Source: Ascidiaceihabitans sp.
GTDB taxonomy: Bacteria > Pseudomonadota > Alphaproteobacteria > Rhodobacterales > Rhodobacteraceae
DNA length: 64,000 bases
Reading direction: 5' to 3'
Assembly (NCBI GenBank): GCA_028248455.1
Contig: JAOKHV010000001.1
Span: 1-64,000 of the forward strand
Made by a program: the position numbers and the translations under genes. Numbering within the stretch: the stretch's first letter is position 1; every line of letters begins with the position of its first letter. Under the pieces are notes generated by a model. It made no database searches. It was not told the DNA's origin and was given only the letters and a program-made list of their open reading frames with translations. Positions 52,311-63,234 of this stretch are shown piece by piece.

Positions 52311-52343
52311 AATACCGAAGTAATACCGACGTCATACCGATGT
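52311..52343 (+). repeat. Three tandem 11-bp repeats in the livG-livF spacer
   Basis: aataccgaagt / aataccgacgt / cataccgatgt. Confidence 0.9.
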
Positions 52344-52355
52344 GTGCTTTTGACA

Positions 52356-53138
52356 TTATGCACCCACCTTGTCTTTGTTCTTCAAACCGGTGCCAAGATA
52401 GGCCTCGATCACCTGTTCGTTGGCTTTGATTTCGGCCAACGACCCTTCGGCCAATACCTTACCTTCAGCCATGCAGATGACCGGACCACAGATTTTACCG
52501 ATGAAATCCATGTCGTGTTCAATCACCACAAAGGTGTAACCACGGTCTTGGTTCAGGCGCAAAATGGCGTCACCAATGGTGTTCAGGAGGGTGCGGTTTA
52601 CACCTGCGCCAACCTCATCAAGGAATACGATTTTGGCATCAACCATCATCGTACGTCCCAGTTCCAAAAGCTTTTTCTGACCGCCAGAGATTTGGCCAGC
52701 CTTTTGCTCAGCCAGATGTTCGACCGTCAGGAATTCCAAAACCTCGTCAGCTTTGGCTTTCAATGCGCGTTCTTCATCTGCAATGCGTTTGCGTCCAAAC
52801 CAGGTGTTCCAAAGGGTCTCACCCGATTGGGCCCCTGGAACCATCATCAGGTTCTCACGACAAGTCATTGAACTGAATTCATGTGCAATCTGGAAAGTGC
52901 GCAGCAGTCCCTTGTGGAACAACTCATGAGGCGGCAGACCCGTAATGTCCTCGCCCAGCATGTGCACGGACCCAGATGTCGGAGGTAGCACCCCGGCTAT
53001 CACATTGAAAAGAGTTGTTTTTCCGGCCCCATTAGGACCAATCAGACCTGTAATTGAATTTTCTTCAATTGTCAGGCTGGCACCATCAACAGCTTTAAAA
53101 CCGCCGAATTGTTTGTGTATATCATCAACGACGATCAT
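52356..53138 (-). CDS. livG: Branched-chain amino-acid ABC transporter ATP-binding protein (LivG-like)
   Basis: GLIGPNGAGKTTLFNVIAGVLPPTSG; ISGGQKKLLELGRTMM. Confidence 0.93.
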   Translation of the reverse strand: MIVVDDIHKQFGGFKAVDGASLTIEENSITGLIGPNGAGKTTLFNVIAGVLPPTSGSVHMLGEDITGLPPHELFHKGLLRTFQIAHEFSSMTCRENLMMVPGAQSGETLWNTWFGRKRIADEERALKAKADEVLEFLTVEHLAEQKAGQISGGQKKLLELGRTMMVDAKIVFLDEVGAGVNRTLLNTIGDAILRLNQDRGYTFVVIEHDMDFIGKICGPVICMAEGKVLAEGSLAEIKANEQVIEAYLGTGLKNKDKVGA

Positions 53139-53228
53139 ACGAATTCCCCCGCCACATTAAATATGGGCTATAACATGTTGAAACAGCCCGCGGAAAACCA
53201 CGGGCTGCTCAATTAATTTAGACAGTGA

Positions 53229-54425
53229 TTAACGGTAGCCGATTGTGGAATACACGCCATCTTTGAATTCGATTTCTTGGTAGTTACCAGCAGATTCACC
53301 AGCACCAATCAATTCAACCGCAGAAGCACCAACATAGTCGATTGCTGTACCCGCTTTTAGCAATTCTAGACCTTTTGCCAACTCACCTGGGAAGATTTCA
53401 ACGCCTGGTGCGTTTGCAACGTCCATCACGTGGTCTTTAAAATCAGCCGAGTCTTTGCTGTCAGCAGCTTGCATTGCCAACATGATCAAAGCAGCAGCGT
53501 CATAGCTCTCTGGTGAGAACGCGCCAGTGCCGTCGAAACCAGCAGCTTCTGCCATTTCAACGAATTTCGCGGAACCGATGCTGTCCGTACCTGGGTACGC
53601 GCCGTAAGAACCGTTCAATTCAGCACCGAAGTTTTCGTTCAATTTAGAACCAACCATGCCGTCTGGAACGTAGAATGTTTCAAACGCGCCAGTGTCGATC
53701 GCTGCACGGATAACGCCAGAACCGCCTTGGTCAACATAACCAGCGACAACAAGAACTTCGCCGCCAGCTGATGCCAATGCACCAACTTCAGCAGAGTAGT
53801 CTGCTTTGCCGTCTTCGTGTGCTGCAGAGATAGTTACTGTGCCGCCAGCTGCTTCGAAAGAAGCTTGGAATGCGTCAGCCAAACCTTTGCCGTAGTCGTT
53901 GTTCGTATAAGTCAAAGCAACTGACTCAACACCACGATCTTGCAAGATGTTTGTGATGATTACGCCTTGGCGTGCATCAGATGGCGCTGTGCGAAAGAAC
54001 AAGCCATCGTCTTCAGCAGTAGATAGGCCAGGGGATGTCGCTGATGGTGAAATCATAACCACGCCGTTTGCGCGTGCAACGTTTGCCAAGATCGCGCCAG
54101 TAACGCCTGAACAGTCAGCACCCATGATGGCGTCAACTTTGTCTGCTGTTACAAGACGTTCAGCTGCGGATGTTGCCGCGCCTGCGTCGATGCATGTGCT
54201 GTCTGCACGTACAGAGATTACTTTTGCTGCATCAAGTAACATGCCAGAAGCCGTAACTTCGGCCATCGCCATTTCAGCGCCCGCACCCATCGCCGGTGTG
54301 ATTGACTCAAGTGGGCCAGTAAATCCCAAGATTACGCCGATTTTTACTTCTTTGCCGTGACCACCCGCAATCGCGGAACCAGTCATCAAGGCTGTGGCTG
54401 CAGTAGCCATTAGTAGTTTTTTCAT
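53229..54425 (-). CDS. Branched-chain amino-acid ABC transporter substrate-binding protein
   Basis: Signal peptide MKKLLMATAATALMTGSAIAGG; VKIGVILGFTGPLESITPAMGAGAEMAMAEV. Confidence 0.92.
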   Translation of the reverse strand: MKKLLMATAATALMTGSAIAGGHGKEVKIGVILGFTGPLESITPAMGAGAEMAMAEVTASGMLLDAAKVISVRADSTCIDAGAATSAAERLVTADKVDAIMGADCSGVTGAILANVARANGVVMISPSATSPGLSTAEDDGLFFRTAPSDARQGVIITNILQDRGVESVALTYTNNDYGKGLADAFQASFEAAGGTVTISAAHEDGKADYSAEVGALASAGGEVLVVAGYVDQGGSGVIRAAIDTGAFETFYVPDGMVGSKLNENFGAELNGSYGAYPGTDSIGSAKFVEMAEAAGFDGTGAFSPESYDAAALIMLAMQAADSKDSADFKDHVMDVANAPGVEIFPGELAKGLELLKAGTAIDYVGASAVELIGAGESAGNYQEIEFKDGVYSTIGYR

Positions 54426-54632
54426 GTGTCTCTCCCTTAAGGATCTAATATCCTGATAGAAGAGACTAATGTCGGATTGCTAAAAAGAAAAGTCCTATAA
54501 CCGGCCACTTACTAGTCGTTTAACCTGATAATCGGTCGTTTTTTCGAAAAACGTCCTGATCTACCCTAGCGTAATGCGACATGATCTAACTTTAATGAGA
54601 TTGCTGCGATCAGAATCGGATCGATTGCGCCG

Positions 54633-55634
54633 TTAGATCGATAGCCGTCCAGCATGGCTGCCGCGCTCTCGGTAAGGAGTTGTATCATAGTGCGCTCGGT
54701 AGCACTTTGAGAAGTGAGATGGCGAGGCAAAGCCACAAGCAAGTGCTACATTGATCACACTCATGTCTGTCTGCATCAGAAGGTTACGCGCTTTTTGAAG
54801 CCGCAGTTCCATATAATATCGTTTGGGCGAACGGTTCAGGTACCGGCGGAACAAACGCTCCAGCTGACGCGTCGACATGCCGACGTCTTTTGCAAGAAAA
54901 GAAGGGCTGATCGGTTCCTCGATATTGCTTTCCATAATTTGGATCACTTGGCTTAGCTTTGGATGGCGTACGCCAATCCGTGTTGGAACCGACAAGCGTT
55001 GGGTGTCCTGATCTGTACGGATAGATGAATAGATTAACTGGTCAGCAACCGCATTAGCAAGATCTTCGCCCAAGTCCTTAGCGATCAACTTTAGCATCAA
55101 GTCCAAAGAAGAGGTACCGCCAGCTGTTGTTAGCCGATTGCCATCCACTACAAAAACAGACTTGGTAAGTTCAACTTCTGGAAACTCTTCTGAAAAGCTA
55201 TCGTGATTTTCCCAGTGAATGGTTGCCCGCTTGTCATCCAGTAATCCAGCTTTCGCCAGTGTATATGCAGCCGTACAAAGGCCAGCAACAGGTATCCCTT
55301 TGCGCGCTTCACGTCTGACCCAACCAAGTAGCTTTTTTGTGGTAAACTGTTGAACGTTCACACCACTGCAAATCATCATAGTGTCGTCGCGCGATAATTC
55401 ATCCAAATCACCGTCCAACTTAAAGACACTACCTGCGGAACAGCGAACCTCTTCGCCGCCCTCACCAATGATGCGCCACTGATATGCCTCATGGCCCGCC
55501 ATGCGATTTGCAATGCGCAAGCTTTCAAGGGCAGATGCGAAACTAAGAAGGGTGAAATCTTCGAGCAAGACGAAGACATACCGCTTTGGCTTAGCTTCGG
55601 TTTCGATCTTGGTCGCCATGCGCGGATTTGACAT
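54633..55634 (-). CDS. GlxA-type transcriptional regulator (DJ-1/PfpI + AraC HTH)
   Basis: YVFVLLEDFTLLSFASALESLRIANRMAG; C-terminal SPSFLAKDVGMSTRQLERLFRRYLNRSPKRYYMELRLQKARNLL. Confidence 0.93.
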   Translation of the reverse strand: MSNPRMATKIETEAKPKRYVFVLLEDFTLLSFASALESLRIANRMAGHEAYQWRIIGEGGEEVRCSAGSVFKLDGDLDELSRDDTMMICSGVNVQQFTTKKLLGWVRREARKGIPVAGLCTAAYTLAKAGLLDDKRATIHWENHDSFSEEFPEVELTKSVFVVDGNRLTTAGGTSSLDLMLKLIAKDLGEDLANAVADQLIYSSIRTDQDTQRLSVPTRIGVRHPKLSQVIQIMESNIEEPISPSFLAKDVGMSTRQLERLFRRYLNRSPKRYYMELRLQKARNLLMQTDMSVINVALACGFASPSHFSKCYRAHYDTTPYRERGSHAGRLSI

Positions 55635-55826
55635 CGCGGCTTGTCCTTAATGGGGGCGCAAAAGCGCGAAGTTTGGGACGGTTCTTTTGCAGTACGTTGA
55701 TTGACCTTGGACATGCAAATTGCATTCCGTCAAGAGGTGTAAATCAGATGTGGTCACTTCAATTAAGCTTTTGTATAGATGGCAGCTCAATACAGCCTAA
55801 ATGGGCTTAACCAACGGAGAAGACAG

Positions 55827-57185
55827 ATGAGCGATTGGACCAAATCAAGCTGGCGCAACAAGCCACGGATTCAGATGCCCGATTATACAGACGCTGCAGC
55901 ACTTAACGCTGTAGAGGCCCAACTGTCTCAGTATCCATTGTTGGTATTTGCAGGCGAAGCACGCCGCTTGAAAACACAGTTGGCTGCAGCATCTCGTGGC
56001 GAAGCGTTCCTTTTGCAAGGCGGCGACTGTGCCGAGGCATTCGACCAATTCAATTCAGACAGCATCCGCGACACATTTAAAGTGATGTTGCAAATGGCGA
56101 TGGTTCTGACTTACGGCGCGAAAGTACCAGTGGTTAAAGTTGGCCGTATGGCTGGTCAATTTGCCAAGCCACGCAGCGCAAACACAGAGACTGTAGGCGG
56201 CGTTGAGTTACCAAGCTACCGCGGTGATATCATCAACGGTTTGGATTTCACACCAGAAGCCCGTATCCCTGATCCACAGCGTATGTTGCAGGCCTATACA
56301 CAATCTGCGGCGACATTGAACTTGTTGCGCGCGTTCTCGACCGGCGGGTTCGCTGACATGAAACGCGTCAATGCATGGACACTTGGCTTCACCGACAGCC
56401 AAGAAATTCAAAAATACCGTGACTTGGCAAGCCGTATCCAAGACAGCATCGATTTCATGGGCGCTGCTGGGATCAACTCTGACACTACGCATGAATTCTC
56501 GTCTGTTGAGTATTACACCAGCCATGAATCACTTCTGCTGGAATACGAAGAAGCACTGACACGTGTTGATTCTACTTCGGGCAAATGGTTGGCGGGTTCC
56601 TCGCACATGATCTGGATCGGGGATCGCACACGCCAGCCAGACGGCGCGCACGTTGAATTTGCAAGTGGTGTTCAAAACCCAATTGGTTTGAAATGTGGCC
56701 CAACAACAACTGCTGAAGACTTAAAGGTATTGATGGCAAAGTTGAACCCAGAGAACGAAGAGGGTCGCTTAACCCTTATCGCGCGCTTTGGTGCGGGCAG
56801 TGTTGGTGATCACTTGCCGCGTTTGATCAAAGCTGTTCAGGAAGAAGGCGCTAACGTGCTTTGGACCTGTGACGCGATGCATGGCAATACGATCAAATCT
56901 GAAAGTGGCTACAAAACACGTCCGTTCGCATCTGTTCTTCGTGAAGTTCGTGAATTCTTTGGTATTCACCAAGCTGAGGGCACGATCCCAGGTGGCGTAC
57001 ACTTTGAGATGACTGGCCAAGATGTGACCGAATGTACCGGTGGCGTACGCGCGGTGAGTGACGAAGACTTATCAGATCGTTATCACACTGCGTGCGATCC
57101 ACGCCTAAACGCCAGCCAATCTCTTGAATTGGCGTTCTTGGTTGCGGAGGAATTGTCTGCTTTGCGCGAGTCTCGTTCAGTCTAG
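55827..57185 (+). CDS. Class II 3-deoxy-7-phosphoheptulonate synthase
   Basis: [90 protein letters not shown]. Confidence 0.96.
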   Translation: MSDWTKSSWRNKPRIQMPDYTDAAALNAVEAQLSQYPLLVFAGEARRLKTQLAAASRGEAFLLQGGDCAEAFDQFNSDSIRDTFKVMLQMAMVLTYGAKVPVVKVGRMAGQFAKPRSANTETVGGVELPSYRGDIINGLDFTPEARIPDPQRMLQAYTQSAATLNLLRAFSTGGFADMKRVNAWTLGFTDSQEIQKYRDLASRIQDSIDFMGAAGINSDTTHEFSSVEYYTSHESLLLEYEEALTRVDSTSGKWLAGSSHMIWIGDRTRQPDGAHVEFASGVQNPIGLKCGPTTTAEDLKVLMAKLNPENEEGRLTLIARFGAGSVGDHLPRLIKAVQEEGANVLWTCDAMHGNTIKSESGYKTRPFASVLREVREFFGIHQAEGTIPGGVHFEMTGQDVTECTGGVRAVSDEDLSDRYHTACDPRLNASQSLELAFLVAEELSALRESRSV

Positions 57186-57209
57186 GTCTACAGATTTGAA
57201 ATTGAAGAG

Positions 57210-57237
57210 GGCGGCGCAGAATAAGCGTCGCCTTTTT
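57210..57237 (+). terminator. Rho-independent terminator of the DAHP synthase gene
   Basis: ggcggcgc-agaataa-gcgtcgcc followed by TTTTT. Confidence 0.8.
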
Positions 57238-57374
57238 CCGTTCTTAGCTCAATTGGCAGTTTTAATTAGCCGCAGGTGTGGGGCCTTTGTCAGAACGCTC
57301 GCGTGATTGAAATCTGTTGGCTGTTCTCGAAATCCACTGGGTTGCACAACGATTTCGCAATGTTGTGGCACATA

Positions 57375-57929
57375 TTATTCAATTTTATCGGCGCTAAGGC
57401 ACCGCAGCTTGGTCGTCACAATTTCAAACCGGCGTGGTTGTGTGCCCAATTCGCCTTTGGCAACAAAACAACCCAATATGCGACTGACATCGCCCAAGTC
57501 ACTGCGCAACGGCATCAGCACCATTCGTTCTTCCACCGCTGACTTTTTACGACCGACTTCTGCCACCATCTCAAGCCCACAGGCCGAGGGGCGTTGGAAA
57601 ACGTCTTCCAAAACACTGCCCAACGTTTCGCGCCCTGAGGGCGTGATGAAGGAACTCAGCGGCATTCCACGTACTTCCATGCCCATGATATTGCAAAGAT
57701 GACTGCCGGCGATGCGGAAACGGGCCATGCCGATCGCAATTCGCTCCAACACAGAGGTATATTCTAACGCATGTTCAATTCCACGTGGATCGATTTCCGA
57801 CCGCTTCGGGACCAAGCGTGAGCCGCGCAACGCCTCCCAATAGGACTCGACTTGGGACAACGCGGAAAAACCAGTATCTGTTCGATAGTTGTACATTTTG
57901 ACAACATTCTGTTCATTGGTTTGTTTCAT
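57375..57929 (-). CDS. PAS-domain (PAS_5-like) protein
   Basis: YWEALRGSRLVPKRSEIDPRGIEHALEYTSVLERIAIGMARFRIAGSHLCNIMGMEVRGMPLSSFI. Confidence 0.8.
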   Translation of the reverse strand: MKQTNEQNVVKMYNYRTDTGFSALSQVESYWEALRGSRLVPKRSEIDPRGIEHALEYTSVLERIAIGMARFRIAGSHLCNIMGMEVRGMPLSSFITPSGRETLGSVLEDVFQRPSACGLEMVAEVGRKKSAVEERMVLMPLRSDLGDVSRILGCFVAKGELGTQPRRFEIVTTKLRCLSADKIE

Positions 57930-58161
57930 CGAGCTTCCACCGTAGAGTTAACATACAATTTTCCCTGCGGCCTGTGTGACAAGCATATGGGATAGGTTGA
58001 TGAAAGATTAATATTACATTTTAATCGAAATATGGTGTTTAAACTTAACAATTGGTTAATGGGCCAATGCACCTCGCTCGTATTGGCGTGATATGGCCGC
58101 AGGGTTGCGATAAGGGCGGGTTTAACCTTATGCACAGCGAAAAACGAAAGGGGACTTTGAT

Positions 58162-59052
58162 ATGCTGAAATCGATGACAGGATTCGCTTCTGCAACTGGT
58201 GCGCTTGATGGCTGGAGCTGGGCATGGGAATTGCGCAGCGTTAATGGCAAGGGCCTTGATCTACGTTTGCGTGTGCCCGATTGGGTTGATGGTTTAGAGA
58301 TAGGCCTGCGCAAAGCGCTGGCTGCGGTGACTGCGCGTGGCAATGTCACCTTGTCACTGCGTATCAACCGCGAAGAGACCTCTGGCGCAGCTAAAGTGAA
58401 CGATGCAGTCTTACGCGATATCCTCGACGCGATGACGGAAATTGAGACCCAAGCGATGGATGCAGGCCTGTCTTTGGCACCATCCAAGGCATCAGATATT
58501 GTCGCGATGCGCGGTGTTCTAGATCAAAATGTGGTTGTGGAAGACACCACAGAGTTGAGTAAGGCGCTATTGGTGCAGGCTGACGAATTGATTGCTTCAT
58601 TCGATGCGATGCGATCAAGTGAAGGGGCGGCCCTAGAAAGGGTTCTGAGTGCTCAATTGTTAGAGGTCGAAACACGAACCCAATCTGCAGAAAACATTGC
58701 CCAAACACGTGCAATTGAGGTTGCTGCATCGCTCAAGAAGAATTTGGCCGTGATCATGGAAAATGCCGACAACCTTGATGAATCCCGGGTTGCGCAGGAA
58801 CTTGCATTGCTCGCTGTAAAGGCAGATGTGACTGAAGAAATCGACCGCCTGAATGCACATGTTGTCGCGACACAAGTGTTGTTAGATGAAACGACACCCG
58901 TTGGCCGTAAGATGGATTTTCTGATGCAAGAATTCAACCGCGAGGCAAATACCTTGTGTTCTAAAGCGCAGAATGCAGAACTGACACGCGAAGGCCTTGC
59001 CTTGAAGGTGCTGATAGACCAAATGCGTGAACAAGTTCAAAACGTGGAGTAA
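58162..59052 (+). CDS. YicC/YloC-family endoribonuclease
   Basis: [47 protein letters not shown]-terminal [19 protein letters not shown]. Confidence 0.93.
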   Translation: MLKSMTGFASATGALDGWSWAWELRSVNGKGLDLRLRVPDWVDGLEIGLRKALAAVTARGNVTLSLRINREETSGAAKVNDAVLRDILDAMTEIETQAMDAGLSLAPSKASDIVAMRGVLDQNVVVEDTTELSKALLVQADELIASFDAMRSSEGAALERVLSAQLLEVETRTQSAENIAQTRAIEVAASLKKNLAVIMENADNLDESRVAQELALLAVKADVTEEIDRLNAHVVATQVLLDETTPVGRKMDFLMQEFNREANTLCSKAQNAELTREGLALKVLIDQMREQVQNVE

Positions 59053-59057
59053 ATGGC

Positions 59058-59699
59058 ATGAATGATCGCCGTGGCCTTTTAATCATCCTTAGTTCGCCGT
59101 CTGGCGCGGGCAAAAGTACATTGGCCAAACGGCTTCGTGTTTGGGATCCCGAATTGGATTTTTCAGTTTCCGCCACAACGCGTTCGCCGCGCAAAGGTGA
59201 GGTCGACGGAGCCGACTATCACTTTATAGAGGAGGCTGAATTTAAAGGTATGGTGGCGGATGGCGAGATGCTGGAACACGCCCACGTTTTTGGTAACTTT
59301 TACGGATCACCCAAAGGCCCAATTGAAGAAACTATAAACACTGGCCGAGATGTCCTCTTTGACATCGATTGGCAGGGGGCCCAACAGATCAATAATTCGG
59401 CCCTTGGTGCGCACACTTTGTCGATATTCCTATTGCCACCCTCTATTCCAGAGCTTCGCAACCGTCTCGAAAAACGTGGTCAAGATGATGCGGAAACCAT
59501 CGGCCGTCGTATGGAGAAAAGCTGGGATGAGATAAGTCACTGGGGTGGCTATGATTTTGTTTTGGTCAACGATGACTTGGATAAAACCGAGGAGCAGTTG
59601 AAGACGATCATCACGGCAACGCGCCTTCGTCGTAGCCAGCAACCACAGCTGACCGATCATGTTCGCACTCTGCAAACTCAGTTTGAGGAAACATCATGA
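59058..59699 (+). CDS. gmk: Guanylate kinase
   Basis: [57 protein letters not shown]. Confidence 0.96.
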   Translation: MNDRRGLLIILSSPSGAGKSTLAKRLRVWDPELDFSVSATTRSPRKGEVDGADYHFIEEAEFKGMVADGEMLEHAHVFGNFYGSPKGPIEETINTGRDVLFDIDWQGAQQINNSALGAHTLSIFLLPPSIPELRNRLEKRGQDDAETIGRRMEKSWDEISHWGGYDFVLVNDDLDKTEEQLKTIITATRLRRSQQPQLTDHVRTLQTQFEETS

Positions 59700-60220
59700 C
59701 CCTATACGCACTAGGTGCTGACAAGCCTCAATTGCATGAAGACACTTGGGTCGCTGCAGATGCTAACCTTATTGGTAAGGTTGTTATGTTGGCAGGTTCG
59801 TCAGTTTGGTTCGGGTCAACTATTCGCGCTGATCACGAGGTCATCTTGATTGGTGAAGGTACCAATGTTCAAGAAAACACCGTTATGCATATTGATAAGG
59901 GGTTTCCACTAACAATCGGAACCAACTGCACTATCGGTCACAAGGTTATGCTGCATGGCTGTACCATTGGCGACAACACACTGATCGGAATGGGCGCAAC
60001 GGTTTTGAATGGGGCCAAGATCGGCAAAAACTGTCTGATTGGGGCAGGGGCATTGATTACGGAAGGCAAAGAGATTCCTGATGGGTCTTTGGTCATGGGG
60101 GTACCTGGAAAGGTTGTGCGTCAACTAGACGATGAAGCTATTGCCAAGCTTGAAGCCTCTGCTTTGCACTATCAAGAAAATATGCGTCGTTTTTGCGATA
60201 GCTTAAAGGTCGTAGAATAG
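59696..60220 (+). CDS. Gamma-carbonic anhydrase-family protein
   Basis: Left-handed beta-helix: [64 protein letters not shown]. Confidence 0.92.
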   Translation: MTLYALGADKPQLHEDTWVAADANLIGKVVMLAGSSVWFGSTIRADHEVILIGEGTNVQENTVMHIDKGFPLTIGTNCTIGHKVMLHGCTIGDNTLIGMGATVLNGAKIGKNCLIGAGALITEGKEIPDGSLVMGVPGKVVRQLDDEAIAKLEASALHYQENMRRFCDSLKVVE

Positions 60221-60232
60221 GAACATCCCCGA

Positions 60233-60390
60233 ATGCAACCCGATGCTATCCAAGCCTTTCTGCGCGCGGTTCCAATGCCGGCTGTCGCGATAGGAACGGA
60301 TGAGAAGATTGTTGCGATGAATGATGGTGGCGTTGTCTTGTTGGGCCGGCAAGCCCTTCACCGCAACTACGTCACAATGGTACGCCAACC
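60233..60390 (+). pseudogene. phoR: 5' fragment of a PhoR-type phosphate-regulon sensor kinase gene
   Basis: MQPDAIQAFLRAVPMPAVAIGTDEKIVAMNDGGVVLLGRQALHRNYVTMVRQP (PAS-type N-terminus), then switches to PhoB-like sequence in another frame; no kinase domain. Confidence 0.7.
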
Positions 60391-60807
60391 TTCGATGATC
60401 GTGTGCGAGGCCTTGAAACGGGTGCGGATGACTATGTGGTTAAGCCGTATTCTGTGATCGAGCTGATGGCGCGTGTGCGCAGTCAATTGCGGCGGGTGCG
60501 GCCATCTGTTGGACAGCAATTGACGTATGATGACATCACGCTGGATGCTGAGAGCCATAAAGTGACGCGTGATGGTAACGAGCTGAAACTTGGTCCAACA
60601 GAGTTTCGACTGCTGGTAACGTTTATGGAAAAACCATCTCGCGTTTGGGGCCGCGATCAGCTGCTGGATCGTGTCTGGGGGCGCGACAACTATGTTGATA
60701 CAAGAACGGTTGATGTTCACATTGGACGGCTACGCAAAGTGTTGATGCAGTGTGGTGGTAGCGATGTTGTAAGAACCGTTCGTGGGGCGGGATATGGTTT
60801 GATATAA
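60391..60807 (+). pseudogene. phoB: 3' fragment of a PhoB-type response regulator gene (receiver tail + complete winged-helix domain)
   Basis: FDDRVRGLETGADDYVVKPYSVIELMARVRSQLRR...FRLLVTFMEKPSRVWGRDQLLDRVWGRDNYVDTRTVDVHIGRLRKVL...VRTVRGAGYGLI; phosphoacceptor part of the receiver absent. Confidence 0.85.
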
Positions 60808-61122
60808 AGGTACTTTAAAACAATACATTACGACAATTCTTATACATGATATCTGGAACGTTAAATTACTTATAATTGGTATTATGTAAACAAAGGGCAG
60901 TATAAAAACTGTTGTCCAAGGACAATCTCATGATGTGACGTTCCGTTCCACTGTATTGGCAGAAGGTAATATCCGTTCTAGCATTACACCAAGATGGGAC
61001 ACCAAATAACTCTTGAGGGTCGATACCCTGTAAGTCTTTGCTGGTGCCCAGAAAGAACGAACATCAACTTGGGTTGTTATCGCATTGTCTTTAATAACTT
61101 ATTCCACATCAAGGATCGCCGC

Positions 61123-62433
61123 ATGACGGATAGCCAAACGCCACTCGATATGAACAATCTCGAAATGTCTGAAAAGAATAAACCGCTTTTGAACGCGGTG
61201 ATTAAACACATCCGCGAAAACGTTGATCCGATTGCAGACGAATTTTACCGCATGGGCGAAGGTCGTGCAGATCGTTGGTCTTATGCACCGGGCCAATTGG
61301 AATTGTTGGAGACGGTAAAACAGAAAGCTCGTGATGCAGGTCTGTGGAACTTCTTCTTGCCAAACGCTGAAACCGGCGAAGGGCTATCAAACCTTGATTA
61401 TGCATATATTGCTGCCGAATTGGGCAAGAGCCCCCTCGCCCCAGAGACCCTGAATTGTTCTGCACCTGACACTGGTAACATGGAAGTTTTGGAGCGCATT
61501 GGTACGCAGCAGCAAAAAGACATGTGGCTCAAGCCGCTGCTGGCTGGCGAAATTCGCTCTGCATTCGCAATGACTGAGCCAGATGTAGCTTCTTCGGATG
61601 CGAAGAATATTTCCACCTCAGCGGTTCTTGAGAACGGTGAATGGGTCATCAACGGTGAGAAATACTATATCTCAGGCGCCGGAGACCCGCGCTGTAAGAT
61701 CATGATTGTTATGGTGAAAACCTCACCAAATGCTGAAAGCTTTAGACAACAAAGCCAAATTTTGGTCCCGATGGATGCACCGGGTGTTAAGGTTCTTGGT
61801 CCAATGCATGTGTTTGGTCACGATGACGCGCCACATGGTCATATGCATATTCGCTTTACGAATGTTCGAGTTCCCGAAGAGAATATCCTATGGGGTGAAG
61901 GCCGCGGTTTTGAAATTTCACAAGTGCGATTGGGTCCAGGGCGAATTCACCACTGCATGCGATCAATTGGTCAGGCCGAAAAAGCGCTGGATTTACTGCT
62001 TGATCGTGCAATCAATCGCGAAGCCTTTGGTAAACCGATCATTGATCTCGGTAAGAACATGGAAACCGTTTCCCGGATGCGGATTGATATTGAATCTATG
62101 CGTTTGATGGTGCTGAAGGCGGCGAAAGCCATGGATGTGTTAGGAAACAAAGAAGCTCGGATTTGGGTCTCGATGATCAAGGCGTTGGTGCCAGAGCGGG
62201 TCTGTGAAATCATTGACCAATCCATGCAAGTGCATGGTGCGACTGGTATTTCTCAATGGTCCCCACTTTCAGGTATGTACGCGGGGCAGCGCACATTGCG
62301 TTATGCTGATGGTCCTGATGAAGTGCATCACCATGTCATTGCACGTGCTGAAGTTAAAGCATTTAAAGACAGTAACTCACGTCAGGCCGATACAAAACAA
62401 GCGACCAGCCGGTTAATGACTGGCGGTAAGTGA
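61123..62433 (+). CDS. Acyl-CoA dehydrogenase family protein
   Basis: RSAFAMTEPDVASSDAKNISTSA..GEWVINGEKYYISGAGDPRCKIMIVM; MQVHGATGISQWSPLSGMYAGQRTLRYADGPDEVH; start at MTDSQTPL. Confidence 0.93.
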   Translation: MTDSQTPLDMNNLEMSEKNKPLLNAVIKHIRENVDPIADEFYRMGEGRADRWSYAPGQLELLETVKQKARDAGLWNFFLPNAETGEGLSNLDYAYIAAELGKSPLAPETLNCSAPDTGNMEVLERIGTQQQKDMWLKPLLAGEIRSAFAMTEPDVASSDAKNISTSAVLENGEWVINGEKYYISGAGDPRCKIMIVMVKTSPNAESFRQQSQILVPMDAPGVKVLGPMHVFGHDDAPHGHMHIRFTNVRVPEENILWGEGRGFEISQVRLGPGRIHHCMRSIGQAEKALDLLLDRAINREAFGKPIIDLGKNMETVSRMRIDIESMRLMVLKAAKAMDVLGNKEARIWVSMIKALVPERVCEIIDQSMQVHGATGISQWSPLSGMYAGQRTLRYADGPDEVHHHVIARAEVKAFKDSNSRQADTKQATSRLMTGGK

Positions 62434-62442
62434 GCGTAAAAC

Positions 62443-63216
62443 GTGGATCTTAAAGATAAAGTTATTGTCGTGACTGGTGCCGCCCAAGGCATCGGTCGCG
62501 CGATGTGTCTGCGCTTTGCAGCCGAGGGTGCGAAGAATGTCGTGTGTGTTGACAATGATGGAGGTGGTGCGGCTGAAACAGCCATTAAAATCAATGGTAT
62601 ACACATCAAGATTGATGTGTCATCTGAATCTGAAATAAGGTCACTTATTGACTATGTTGAAGCCAATGTTGGTCCAATAGATCTGTTCTGCTCGAACGCA
62701 GGTATTTTCACCTTTGGTGGTGTCGAGGTGCCCAATGATGATTGGCAACGTATCTGGGATATCAATGTGATGAGCCACGTTTGGGCAGCCCGTCATTTGG
62801 TGCCGCTCATGGCAGCACGTGGCGGAGGTTATCTTCTGAACACGTCTTCTGCTGCAGGATTGCTTAACCAAATCGGTTCTGCCCCATACGGCGTTACAAA
62901 ACACGCCGCTGTTGGGTTGGCAGAGTGGATGGCAATGACATATGGCGATCAGGGGATCAAGGTTTCTGTATTATGCCCTCAGGCTGTACGTACCGAAATG
63001 ACCCGTGGTCTAGAAGAGCACGTCGCGGCCATTGATGGGATGATTGAACCTGATGATGTCGCAGAATGTTGTGTGCAGGCGATCAGGGATGAAACATTTC
63101 TGGTGCTGCCGCACAAATCTGTCACGGGTTACATGCAGGCCAAAACCGAAAATTATGAACGCTGGATTGGCGGCATGCGGAAATTGAACCGTCAGTTCAA
63201 TGATTTCGACGGCTGA
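62443..63216 (+). CDS. SDR-family oxidoreductase
   Basis: VIVVTGAAQGIGRAMCLRFAAEGA; SNAGIFTFGGVE; SAAGLLNQIGSAPYGVTKHA; GTG start. Confidence 0.93.
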   Translation: MDLKDKVIVVTGAAQGIGRAMCLRFAAEGAKNVVCVDNDGGGAAETAIKINGIHIKIDVSSESEIRSLIDYVEANVGPIDLFCSNAGIFTFGGVEVPNDDWQRIWDINVMSHVWAARHLVPLMAARGGGYLLNTSSAAGLLNQIGSAPYGVTKHAAVGLAEWMAMTYGDQGIKVSVLCPQAVRTEMTRGLEEHVAAIDGMIEPDDVAECCVQAIRDETFLVLPHKSVTGYMQAKTENYERWIGGMRKLNRQFNDFDG

Positions 63217-63234
63217 ACACATGGGATTAGAATT

